Positions 12,401-24,400 of a stretch of DNA of 64,000 nucleotides are shown piece by piece (position 1 is the stretch's first letter; the number at the start of each line of letters is the position of its first letter). A model generated the notes under the pieces. It was not told the DNA's origin. It ran no database searches and worked only from the letters and a program-made list of their open reading frames with translations. Source of the stretch: Ophthalmolycus amberensis (lineage: Eukaryota > Chordata > Actinopteri > Perciformes > Zoarcidae); the NCBI GenBank assembly GCA_024529925.1, contig JAFEUB010001059.1, positions 1-64,000 of the forward strand, in the 5' to 3' direction. The position numbers and the translations under genes were made by a program.

Positions 12401-15400
12401 AGTACAAGTGAGACGGTCCGAGAATAAACAGCTAGCTTCTGGGAGGTTAAGGAAGAAACACAGATGGTCATGAGAAAAAAAAAGCCAATATGTACTTTTG
12501 TGTGTGTTGTGAGGCTTCATCTGGAACAACGCAATACAACGTGGACAGAGGTAATATCTGAGTTTAGTGCAGTGCTCAGCAAGATTCTACTTTTCTTTGG
12601 TGGGAGCTTTCTATCGTCGTGTCTCAGGAACGTCAGCGTGAGAAAGTAACGGTGGAAAGTGGAACCAGTAAATGCCATCTCACCGTACGTCCACCGCGTC
12701 CTCCATCACTGTCATGTCCGTCTTGCACTTGGCCGAGGGGTTGATGGCGAGCTCGGCGGGCGGGATGACGAAGCTCTTGCTCAACGGCAGCCACATCCCT
12801 TCTCCTAAGGTGTATGTGAATCTTCAGAGGACGAGAAGGGCGGATTGGAAGAGCAGGTTAGAGGTTACAGGTCAAAGAACATCATAGAAACAGAAATGGG
12901 TCAACAGAAAAAAGGACAAACGCAGTTTTAAAGAAAGCTTTCGAAAAAACAGGATTGGAAAGCTTCATCAAACGGGCTGTGCTGAGTTTTAATAGGTTAG
13001 TAAGCCGTGAAGCTGTTTACTTAAAGGGCCAGTGTGTAGGATCTGGCGACATCTAGCGGCGAGGTTGCAGATTGCAACCGACTGAAACTTCTTCCACGTG
13101 CCAATCCTGTAGGAGAACGATGGTGGCTCACGCGAAAAACACAAAAAAGCGAATGGCTCTATCTACTGTCGTTGTTTGGTTTGTCCGTTCAGGGCTTCTG
13201 TAGAAACATGGCGGGCGGCTCTATGAAGAAGACCAGCTCCTGATGTAGGAATAAACGGCTCATTCTACGGCAACAAAAACATTCTCATTTTCAGGAGATT
13301 GATGTGTTAATGCAATCATCAGAAGTCAAAAGCTAACGTTACGTTATGAACAAACTACACCACGGTCACATGACTTCGACACGTCACCAATACTAAGTAT
13401 TTTATGTATGTATGTATGTATATGTATTTTATTTATGTGTATTTTAGGTTGTAGAACAATATGTTAAAAATCTCTGCAGACCTTTCAGTCATCGAACCAA
13501 CAACTCATTGACTTCGAGAAAAGGGAACCGGGAGAGCAAAACTGCTGACTCATTTGACTCATTCTTGCAGCACTCTGCACTTCCAATATCTATCGACATA
13601 TTTCAGTCTGGGCCAAAGTGGTGGACGGACAGACCCGCTTCGTCAGCCAGAGAGTTGTTAAAATAAATAAAAATATTATCGACTAAATATTGACTTTATG
13701 GGGTAAAAATAGCTGAAAAAAATCCTGATCTTAATGTGTAAATCTGGCGCAGTTCCCCTTTAAAGTAAACCAGGGTCTAGTATTCCTGTTGTGCAAAAAC
13801 AATATCCATATCCACGTCATGATGTCGACTGTTCAAAGAAAAATGTTTTTTTCTCTGCATCAGTGCTTTAGAATAATGACATCAAGGTTATTTATATTAC
13901 CTTTGAGTAACTTATCCTTTTTTTAGAGCTCTTTCTTGAGCAGAAGGACACTGTGCTAATGGACGCATGCATGCCAAATGAGAAACCCTGAACAAAACAA
14001 AACAAATCGGACAAAAGGACTTCCCCTACAGGGCTATAAATCTGTAAACAACGGAGGTCTGGAACAAGAGCTTCAACAGGATTCTTTATCTGCGAGTCAA
14101 TGAGGATCATCAATCTTTAAACACTCTGCCGACGAAACGCAACACTCTCCAACTTTGAGCTTAACATCAAACCCATTATTAGCGCTGATGAATTATGCAT
14201 GCATACTTGTGGCACAAAGGAGGGGGACTTGTTGATTAAATGGTTAACAGCCTTTTTATGTTTTTTATGCAGACTACACACATTCCCCCATTCACAATTG
14301 TTCAATTAGCATTTGGAAATTTGCTAACTTAGCATAAGCAAAGGGCAGCGTGCATGCATTACCAGTCGCTTTAAGAACACTCTGATTGCAGAGTTGTGGA
14401 ACACTTAATTACATCCTCCCCATTACTTATTTTGCTTCAAAGTCGAGTTTTCGGCGGATCAAAGTTCTGCTGTTCGGCCATTCCACACCGGCTTCTAGCG
14501 ACTTTGTTAAGAAGCTATTAAAATGCTAATATTTCAGCATTGCTTTTTTTCCAGCAAGCTGTTACCAACCCTCCCGCAAGTCATTGCGCCATCTCTTGTG
14601 GGACTGTCGGCAGCAGGTGTGATGAAACTCCCTGTGATGCAGTGTGACGTATGTATGTGCGAGCGCGGGACAAATTAGCAGCCACTTAACAAGCGCTCCT
14701 GTTTAATGGACAACCAGGGACCAGTGTGCTGCTGTAGGACTCACATGGTCCACCGCGAGAGGAGCTGGTGGTGGAAAACAGAGTCCCCGTGAGAAAAAAA
14801 GTTGTCGAGTGGAAAATCTGGCTGCAGTCCTCAGAGCCCCCCCCCCCCCCCCCCCCCCGGTTGATACTGTGCTGTGTGTGTGTTTGAATGCTGACTCTGA
14901 GCATTTATCTCCTCCGACGCTGGAGCTTTTTGCATCCTAGAGTCTGCTTTGTTGCATTTTACTCTCTGTGTACCGCTGTGATTCTAATTGCCTCATTTGC
15001 TCCTGTGTTTAACGGTAATATCCGCTTTGGTGAACACGGCGGCTCTCCGAGCGCTCGCTGATGTCCAAGATTTCTCTTTGGTCACTTGGCGTAGTTCAAA
15101 ACCTGGAGGCTGAACGGTTTTTAAATTGGGACGGATGGCTGTGCGGCAGCAGCCAGAGGACACAGATGTTTTAAAGCACACGGCTGGACGGACTGAGAAG
15201 CAAAAGGGCCTCTTGGAGAATAATAAACATCCCAGCATGGAGGGCGATGTATTAAAGCACTTCATGGAGATATCGGCGCCGCGCCGGATGTAAAGATGAC
15301 TGCTAACGGCCGAGAGAGCAGTACACAGGGACTCCGTGGGCTTCCTTTTTAATCGTGAGCAGTAGCTTGTTGTTTTTGCTGCTGCACTGTCACACTTGTG

Positions 15401-18400
15401 ATGATGACTGTTGTGCATCCTCTGTTAGATCTCCTCTGTCTCGAGTAAAGGGAACAAATTAATGTGAACTTTAATATTGTGTTGATTTTGGCGGCCCCTG
15501 TTCTTCCAAACACCAGAGTCCCTTTAGAAAACCTCTCATTTTACTGCAGCAGGGTCTGACTGTCTGCCCGCTCCTTCCTGGTTCTGGTTCTCCAGTGCCT
15601 CCCGTGTCTCCAGCGGGTTCCACAAATACGGCCTGGGTCTCCAGCAGGGTGGTGTCGGTGTTAGCTCACAGTGAGGAGGACCAGGGGAGCAGCGAGGAGA
15701 AGCTCTGCTCCTGGAGGAGGAGGAGATGCTTCTTCCGGCTGCTGAGCTCTCCTCCTCCCTCAGACTGCGGATCTGGTGGACCGGTCTCTGCTGGAGGATC
15801 TGGGTCTGTTCACGGTGGACCGGTCTCGGCTGGAGGATCTGGGTCTGTCCACGGTGGATCGGTCTCTGCTGGAGGATCTGGGTCTGTTCACGGTGGACCG
15901 GTCTCTCCTGGAGGATCTGGGTCTGTCCACAGTGGACCGGTCTCTCCTGGAGGATCTGGGTCTGTCCTCGGTGGACCGGTCTCTGCTGGAGGATCTGGGT
16001 CTGTCCACGGTGGACCGGTCTCTGCTGGAGGATCTGGGTCTGTCCACGGTGGACCGGTCTCTCCTGGAGGATCTGGGTCTGTCCTCGGTGGACCGGTCTC
16101 TCCTGGAGGATCTGGGTCTGTCCACGGTGGACCGGTCTCTGCTGGAGGATCTGGGTCTGTCCACGGTGGACCGGTCTCTGCTGGAGGATCTGGGTCTGTC
16201 CACGGTGGACCGGTCTCTCCTGGAGGATCTGGGTCTGTCCTCGGTGGACCGGTCTCTCCTGGAGGATCTGGGTCTGTCCACGGTGGACCGGTCTCTGCTG
16301 GAGGATCTGGGTCTGTCCACGGTGGATCGGTCTCTGCTGGAGGATCTGGGTCTGTCCTCAGTGGACCGGTCTCTCCTGGAGGATCTGGGTCTGTCCTCGG
16401 TGGGACCGGTCTCTCCTGGAGGATCTGGGTCTGTCCTCGGTGGACCGGTCTCTGCTGGAGGATCTGGGTCTGTCCTCGGTGGACCGGTCTCTCCTGGAGG
16501 ATCTGGGTCTGTCCTCGGTGGGACCGGTCTCTCCTGGAGGATCTGGGTCTGTCCTCGGTGGATCGGTCTCTGCTGGAGGATCTGGGTCTGTCCACGGTGG
16601 ATCGGTCTCTGCTGGAGGATCTGGGTCTGTCCACGGTGGACCGGTCTCTCCTGGAGGATCTGGGTCTGTCCTCGGTGGATCGGTCTCTGCTGGAGGATCT
16701 GGGTCTGTCCTCGGTGGATCGGTCTCTGCTGGAGGATCTGGGTCTGTCCTCGGTGGATCGGTCTCTGCTGGAGGATCTGGGTCTGTCCTCGGTGGATCGG
16801 TCTCTGCTGGAGGATCTGGGTCTGTCCACGGTGGATCGGTCTCTGCTGGAGGATCTGGGTCTGTCCTCGGTGGACCGGTCTCTTCTGGAGGATCTGGGTC
16901 TGTCCTCGGTGGACCGGTCTCTGCTGGAGGATCTGGGTCTGTCCTCGGTGGACCGGTCTCTTCTGGAGGATCTGGGTCTGTCCTCGGTGGACCGGTCTCT
17001 GCTGGAGGATCTGGGTCTGTCCTCGGTGGACCGGTCTCTCCTGGAGGATCTGGGTCTGTCCACGGTGGACCGGTCTCTGCTGGAGGATCTGGGTCTGTCC
17101 ACGGTGGATCGGTCTCTGCTGGAGGATCTGGGTCTGTCCTCAGTGGACCGGTCTCTCCTGGAGGATCTGGGTCTGTCCTCGGTGGGACCGGTCTCTCCTG
17201 GAGGATCTGGGTCTGTCCTCGGTGGACCGGTCTCTGCTGGAGGATCTGGGTCTGTCCTCGGTGGACCGGTCTCTCCTGGAGGATCTGGGTCTGTCCTCGG
17301 TGGGACCGGTCTCTCCTGGAGGATCTGGGTCTGTCCTCGGTGGATCGGTCTCTGCTGGAGGATCTGGGTCTGTCCACGGTGGATCGGTCTCTGCTGGAGG
17401 ATCTGGGTCTGTCCACGGTGGACCGGTCTCTCCTGGAGGATCTGGGTCTGTCCTCGGTGGATCGGTCTCTGCTGGAGGATCTGGGTCTGTCCTCGGTGGA
17501 TCGGTCTCTGCTGGAGGATCTGGGTCTGTCCTCGGTGGATCGGTCTCTGCTGGAGGATCTGGGTCTGTCCTCGGTGGATCGGTCTCTGCTGGAGGATCTG
17601 GGTCTGTCCTCGGTGGATCGGTCTCTGCTGGAGGATCTGGGTCTGTCCTCGGTGGATCGGTCTCTGCTGGAGGATCTGGGTCTGTCCACGGTGGATCGGT
17701 CTCTGCTGGAGGATCTGGGTCTGTCCTCGGTGGACCGGTCTCTTCTGGAGGATCTGGGTCTGTCCTCGGTGGACCGGTCTCTGCTGGAGGATCTGGGTCT
17801 GTCCTCGGTGGACCGGTCTCTTCTGGAGGATCTGGGTCTGTCCTCGGTGGACCGGTCTCTGCTGGAGGATCTGGGTCTGTCCTCGGTGGACCGGTCTCTG
17901 CTGGAGTCTGAGCTGAAGGAGTTTCTGGTGAACCTGCATGATTTCATCTGATTTCACCAGAATCCGACCCGGTGGCACCGATGACGAGCTTTAAGAGTAA
18001 CTCTATAGAAATAGACCATCTTATCGCTGATGGTCTAGTTTACTTATGGAGGTCATATAGAGGATCAGGACTAAACTGAGACTGGTTCATAACCAGTACA
18101 AAACATATTACAAAAAATCGACTTCTTTATACGTTTGTATCTAAATCCAATCATCTTTCCTTCCTGTAAAACTACATATGACGTGTGCTCATATAAGCAA
18201 GAACCGATCCTTGTCGCTCAGTGTTACAGATCGATTGATGGATGAATGTCACGCTGTTGGTTTAAACTGGGTGGAGCCTCAGTCCTCTGTAGCTCCATAT
18301 AATGCGACATGCTAAGCCCGCCCACCATGGAGCGGTCCAATCAAATGCAAAGGATTTGATTTAGATCCCTGTACACCCCTCATGACTATTAAACCTAGCC

Positions 18401-21400
18401 ACTGAATCTTCTCCGGAGCTGATGATGGAAGGAGGTAAAGAGTGAGCCATCTCGCTTCCTTCCCATCGTTGTTGAGAGTTGCACATGCTCAGTACTATCG
18501 GGCACTCGCAAGAAGAAAAAAAGAAAAAGTTTGATTTTCAACTATCCAACAGGATAATTAACTTTAGTCTTTGTTGATATTTAAAAAAACATTCACGTTG
18601 AAACCTGAAATATAGAAACGTTACTGCCATCATACGGCAGAAGGACGAGGACACAGTTTCACAAAAGTTATTATTTTCTCATTATTAATTTCTGCCTCTT
18701 TTCCAAATCAATTTCACAAACGTTTTGCTCGGCGAGTAATCAGAACACAATGATTATCTGACCCGAGATTAAAAAAAAAGTGTCTCTACTCGTCCTATTG
18801 AAAATGTAATACGTCTCACTTCATTACATAACACCTTTTAAACAGGACAGCCTCTCTGCAGCTCACGGCCCTCCTCTTCATCACGAGGGAGAGAAGAGAA
18901 ACCGAAGCTGTAGCGCAGCGGAATTACGACAAGTTATTTGACTGTGCAATCTTTTCTGTTTTGTGCGGCGCCGTGGAAAACGCAAGAGGATAAAACAAAG
19001 TTTCCCCTTACCTGAAAATGCGATCAGAGGGCTGCTCTCCCATCACCAGATCAAAACCGCGCTGGAAGATGGTGTAAGGCCAGGGACTGACATGAGGAGC
19101 AGAAAGAGAAACAGATCAGAGGGAGAGACAAAAGAGGAAAGGAAATAAATCAGTGTGTCAAAGAAAGAGAGGGCGTGTCATATTTTTCAGTGTACCCCGT
19201 AAAATCAATAAGCTGTGTTACAGTGTCTCACTTCAAGTCCTCCCCCCCCCAACAGCACCACCAATCACAAGCAGCATTACGACGCAGGCTCTTGTGTAAA
19301 CATGCTGATTGAGAAATGTGTTCGGTAGCAGCTGTCACACAATGTGACTGTGGCTCCCATCTATTTACCAGGGGAGGGGATAGGAGGCATGAGAGGTATG
19401 GGAGGGGATGAGAGGGATGGGAGGGATGAGAGGGATGGGAGGCATGAGAGGGATGGGAGGTATGGGAGGGGATGAGAGGGATGGGAGGGATGGGAGGCAT
19501 GAGAGGGATGGGAGGTATGGGAGGGATGGGAGGATGGGAGGTATGGGAGGTATGGGAGGGGATGAGAGGGATGGGAGGTATGGGAGGGGATGAGAGGGGT
19601 GGGAGGGATGAGAGGAGAGACACAGAGGGTGATGGAGAGAGCAGACGTTGGAAAAAAACAGAGAGAGAGAGGGGGGGGGAGGGGGCATGGCAGGGGACGA
19701 GACTAATGCCAAGAGGCAGGGGTGAGAGAGGGAGAATGATGGAGATTAATGGGGAGTGGCAGCTCGGGGACTAAACAGTCTTGCGAAGTGAGAGCGAGGA
19801 GGCGAAGTGACAGGGGCCCGATGTCATTCCGAGCAATCTCCTGCACCACTGTAAGCAAAAAAGAACATCGGGGACACTTTCCGCACCGCGGGCTGTGGTC
19901 ATTAAACATTGAAGTCACCCCGGGGTGCCCCCCCCCCCCACACACGGAGAGCACCAGGGGAAACGATACAGAGGTGCACAGTTGGGTGGGCTGACAGGAA
20001 ATTAAGATGTCTCCCAAAAAATGTAGAGGAAAAAAGAAGCATGCACAGTGGTGGCATGGGTTACAGAGGAAGTGAAGAGGAAGCGGCACGCTGCGTCTGC
20101 TGGTGATGTCATGGACAGTAATGATGCTCCTCCGATTGTAATTCACTAATCTAACACGGCAAGATGTGTTTGAATCAATCTAATTACGGGGTCATTTGCA
20201 ACCCGTCATCTAAATTACAGTATGGCACAAAATGGTAACAATTTAATTAATGACGTGAAACAAATCTATGACACCTGGAACGTGCCCTTGGACAAATATA
20301 TCATGATGATGAAGTGATTAACTTGAACGAATTAATAAAATCTTTGAGAAAGTATAATTTCAAAATGTATTCATCTTGCGTTGAACTTGGTCATTTAACA
20401 CTTTTATTTAACTTTATGGTATTGCGTTCAATTTGTCACAAAAATGATTTGTTTGCTGCTTGAACATTTGACGTTTTCATAATCACTTTCAAAGTGTACA
20501 TTTCCAAATCCCAAAACATTTGAAAAGGGATAGCTGCCATGGTAACAGTATGACACAATCAGTTGATGTATTAGTACGACCTGCATAGGATTGACAGATA
20601 TATCTACAACCTTTATTATTTTACAGTTCTGTTTCTTTATACTTTCATGTTATTCTTTTTACATGCCTGTATTTTGTTCTCTCTTCACAAAAAGAAGCTG
20701 AGGTGGATTATGAGTCTTTTTGAGTGACATTTTGTAAGAGAAGCCAGGGGGGCCTTGACACTCACATGAAATAATATTGCTGACAATTAACTAATAACAA
20801 TACTACAACAAGAACTAAGTCATAACATTTTTAAATAAATAAATGCAACGGTAACAACAGTATGACATATTCTCTGAGAGTTGAAAGCCTGAATCTGGTC
20901 AGAACTGGAAATACAAGGTTGACAGACAACTAATTGAATAAAAGTAATCCAATTATAATCCGGAAGTAATCCCATGGTACTGTCCTATAGCTCAACACTG
21001 TTTATCTGACGTGAGCAGTACTTTCCGGAACAGTAGCCCCCCCCCCCCCACACACACACACACTGAGGGGTCACGCGGCGGTTGGCACTATGTCTGTGGT
21101 GTTAGCCAAATGTCAAGGACTTTCTGACAAGCAGATGTGAACCCAATTAGGCGTTTATATGGCTTCCTGGGACGGGGTCTGAAACAGCATTTTTCAATGC
21201 CAAGCGATATCAAGTCATCGCTTGAAATCATTATTGTAATGTAAAAGAAGTGACCTTGCACCCAAAGACATGAGCAGACCACAACTTTACTGACTCACCA
21301 TCAGCCTAAAAGTGATTTATTGTTTGATAAAACTCATACGACTGTCTTTTTAGGCTAATGACTTAAAGTGTTTTTTGGTTTAGAGGCACTCCAATTTCAG

Positions 21401-24400
21401 ACAGTAAGACAGAATTACTCTTCATGGGGAGTCCAGTACTTCTCAGCCTATGAAAATAAAGCTGTGGCTCTGACAGAGTTTTGTCAAATCAGCAAGAAAC
21501 GACCGCTGTTGATGTCACAGTGATGTCATATCTTGTGTTTAGCTTGGAGACAATAAATTCATAACGGCAAAGTCTGCGTTTCAAAGTGGGGTTGTGAATT
21601 TTAAAGAAATTAGATGTAATGAAAGGATGCTATTGATTGCATTATGGGAATTGTAGGATCTCAGATTGTTGGAGCTTAATCCATACGAATAGTTAAAATA
21701 TCTCAGCCTCTGCTGCTTCAGTTTTTAATTAAAAATAAATTTAAAAAAAATCATGTCTCTTGTGGGTTCCTCAAGTCTGTATCAAATCGCTGGATTACCA
21801 CTTCAATACATGAACAAAGCACAGCAATGTAGTAGGGATGCCACAATACCAGATACTTAGTAGTCAATACCAAGTTCATTTGAACACATTATGATAACGT
21901 CAGAATTTACTTTCGCCCAATACTTGTTTTTATTGAATAGGGCCTGAGCGCATCTTGATCTTAATAGATGGCCCCTCGCGTTAATGTTAGCTGTTAGCTC
22001 CGAGCAGGACTGTGATGCTTACCAACGTCTAACAGCTAAGAGCTAACGTTAACCAGGACTTAGCGTGTGCCCCCTATCCCAAACACAGTTTCTATGGTCC
22101 CCTAACAGTACCTATGCTACTATCCCAAACACAGTTTCTATGGTCCCCTAACAGTACCTATGCTACTCTATAAAAATGAGTAGAGTCACAGTTTTTAGAA
22201 TTTTGGCATTGGTTCTTGTGACATCCCAACAATGTAGTATGGTCAGCCAGGCAGGAAGGTTCGATCAGTGGGTTTGTTAATTACTTCCAAAGTACCTTCA
22301 ACTGAATTTGAATTCAGTCAAATGTATTTGTAATTCAAAAAAGTTTAGGAATAAAACTTGTAAATGACAAGGATCAGAGAGGTCTGGGTGTAGAATAGGG
22401 ACTGAGGTCATGTTGGTAGTCAATGAAATGGATCGAAAACAAATGAAAGAATCTTCAAATATTTTTCTGTTTTTGACCGGTACCCAGTAAATGGAGGCCC
22501 AGTACAGAGATCTCTTCTTGGTACCAGTGAGGAGCATCGCTGCTGCATTCAGAACGAGCTGCAGGCGACATCCGTAAATGGCATGAGTTAGTTATAAGAG
22601 TGAAGACATGAAGTAATAAAGGCCTAGAAAGATGGTCTCCAGATCCCCAAGAGAGGCAAAAAGTTTCATTTCTGCTATCGATCTCTTGTGGAAAAAGACT
22701 AATGACATCATTTATTTGTTTTTCAAATTTTAAGTCAGTGTTGAAAAAGACTTCTCATATATGTGTGGCATATATTTGAAGATAGAGGCCCAAAGAAAAT
22801 TGGCTTTTCAGGACCAATCATGAGGATCTCTGTCTCGCAGACAGAAACCTGACGACCATCCATCATTTGACATTGAAAGAGGCTGTATTCATTCCCATGA
22901 GGTACACATGGTCGAGCCTTCCACTACATTTCCTTTTGTCAGTGTGGTTTGTGATATAAGAGACTGTAATGTGTGAATACTCCTGTCTGACCTTTTTTTA
23001 AATAATGTTATGACCAAGCAAATGATTTTGTCTGATTCAGAATATTAATTGGCCACATCACCCGTTCGTTAGGCTTTATCTGGCCAACCCAATGAATGGC
23101 CTTGTTTGACGTGTGGGGAGGACTCCATCTTTGCAAAGGACTCTCCCAACATTTCCTCTGCCCGATAATGAACAATCGTAAACCGTCATGAAGTGATTAC
23201 CATAACTTACCCCTGATTAGGCCCCCACTCACTGCGGATGCAGAGGTGCTTGTGGACCGGGTCCTTCATGTAGCCGTCGAGGCAAAGGCATTCTCCTGCA
23301 AACAGTAAATCAGTAAATGTAACAGTAAATGTGAGAGTAAATCACAAACAAAAAAACACAATAATTCTCACTTCACACATCAAACTAATTTGTCAACTTC
23401 TTTGGGTTCCTTAGTAACTTTCTTTATTTTCACTTCCTGGAGCTTAATTGCACAATGAAGAAGACTGCCAGACAGCCGGAGAGTAAATACTGAAATTAAC
23501 TCTGAATCCTGACTCCCAATGTCTACTTTTAATAGGCTCACTTTTTCACAGTTATCTGACTGGTCCCATTGACTGAATGACATCCCCTACCTAAAAGGGA
23601 AGGGATTGGATCAGTGATTAGTCTAATGAATAGACACTTGGCACTGGTCATTATTTACCAAGGAAAAACTTGTCTGGGGACCTCGTCTTCCCAAAATCCA
23701 CTAAGCGCTCAGGCCTTAGGCAACATTCTGGGGTAATTGCTAATAGGATCACATGCAACACTGCTCAACAGTAACTGCCTACAAATGGAGGCACTGAAAA
23801 AGGGTTTGTAAACCCCTGGTTCCGGACCCCAAGTGGGATCGCTTCATATGAAGACAGGGTGAAGATTTCTAAGATTGATCGACTGACAAACGTCCAACGC
23901 CTCACCAATGGGTGTAGAGCAACAGATGTGGACTGGGTGCATGCTCTATGTTGGCATCCTCCTGTTGAGTCAAGCCTTTTCGCAAAGAACAGCAAAGCAT
24001 CAGCTTTTTGTTCCGCCGTCAGCACCCAGGAGAAATGCCGGCCTTGACTTTGCTCGGTATGAGTGATGGGGCCTCACCTGTGGTTTAGAGGGTTACTCGG
24101 GGGTAACGTGTACAACATGCTCTGCTCATGCTCAATAGGAGGCAAGTGAAGGGCACGGGCCCTGGGCTTATACACCACTGTTAATGGGTAAAGGGCAGCT
24201 GTCAGCACCTGCCAGGCTAAAGGAAATCATACTCGCTGATTGCCCCGCTCGTGGTGCTCGAACGGAGAAAAAAAGAAATGACGAAGGCAGTTTGGGATTT
24301 TTCAAGGCCGTTTGTATTCGATAGCACTATAGTGAAGATAGATCTGTGTTTGCTCTTGAGTTGCATTCATGACAGTTGACTGGGTCGAGTGACGCAAAGG

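Larger units (their letters stand above)
491..12683 (-). other. astn1: astn1 intron E10-E11 (12.2 kb)
   Basis: It contains a LINE 3' fragment (951-1480), an odd GC-varied region possibly LTR-like (3840-5350), a MITE-family copy (5590-5712), a LINE tail with TTC microsatellite (8195-8298) and a locally duplicated area (9277-11340). The intervals 1.5-3.8, 5.8-8.1 and 11.5-12.6 kb show no recognisable gene. Confidence 0.8.
12822..19011 (-). other. astn1: astn1 intron E9-E10 (6.2 kb)
   Basis: It is dominated by the 2.1-kb 39-bp minisatellite (15766-17907). A 22-nt C-run lies at 14837-14858, a TATG microsatellite at 13402-13425, and a MITE-family copy at 13022-13290. A short hairpin sits at 18012-18037. 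The remainder, including 13.5-14.8 kb and 18.1-19.0 kb, is unremarkable intronic sequence. Confidence 0.8.
19087..23210 (-). other. astn1: astn1 intron E8-E9 (4.1 kb)
   Basis: It holds a LINE relic (22298-22560), a 397-bp hAT-type MITE (21833-22229), a C-run plus CA microsatellite (21037-21064) and, nearest E9, a long C/T-rich repeat on the sense strand (19376-19620). The part at 19.7-21.0 kb shows nothing recognisable. Confidence 0.78.

Noticed and set aside
15766..17907. CRISPR array
   Set aside because: The repeats are directly adjacent with no unique spacers. This is a eukaryotic minisatellite in an intron.
15595..17978. Very long open frames (529-773 residues) on both strands
   Set aside because: They are translations of the 39-bp minisatellite in different frames. 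All six frames are open because the unit has no stop, and no frame has independent coding support.
19703..20146. 147-residue open frame on the minus strand
   Set aside because: Low-complexity composition, no splice context and no recognisable domain. It lies within the E8-E9 intron.
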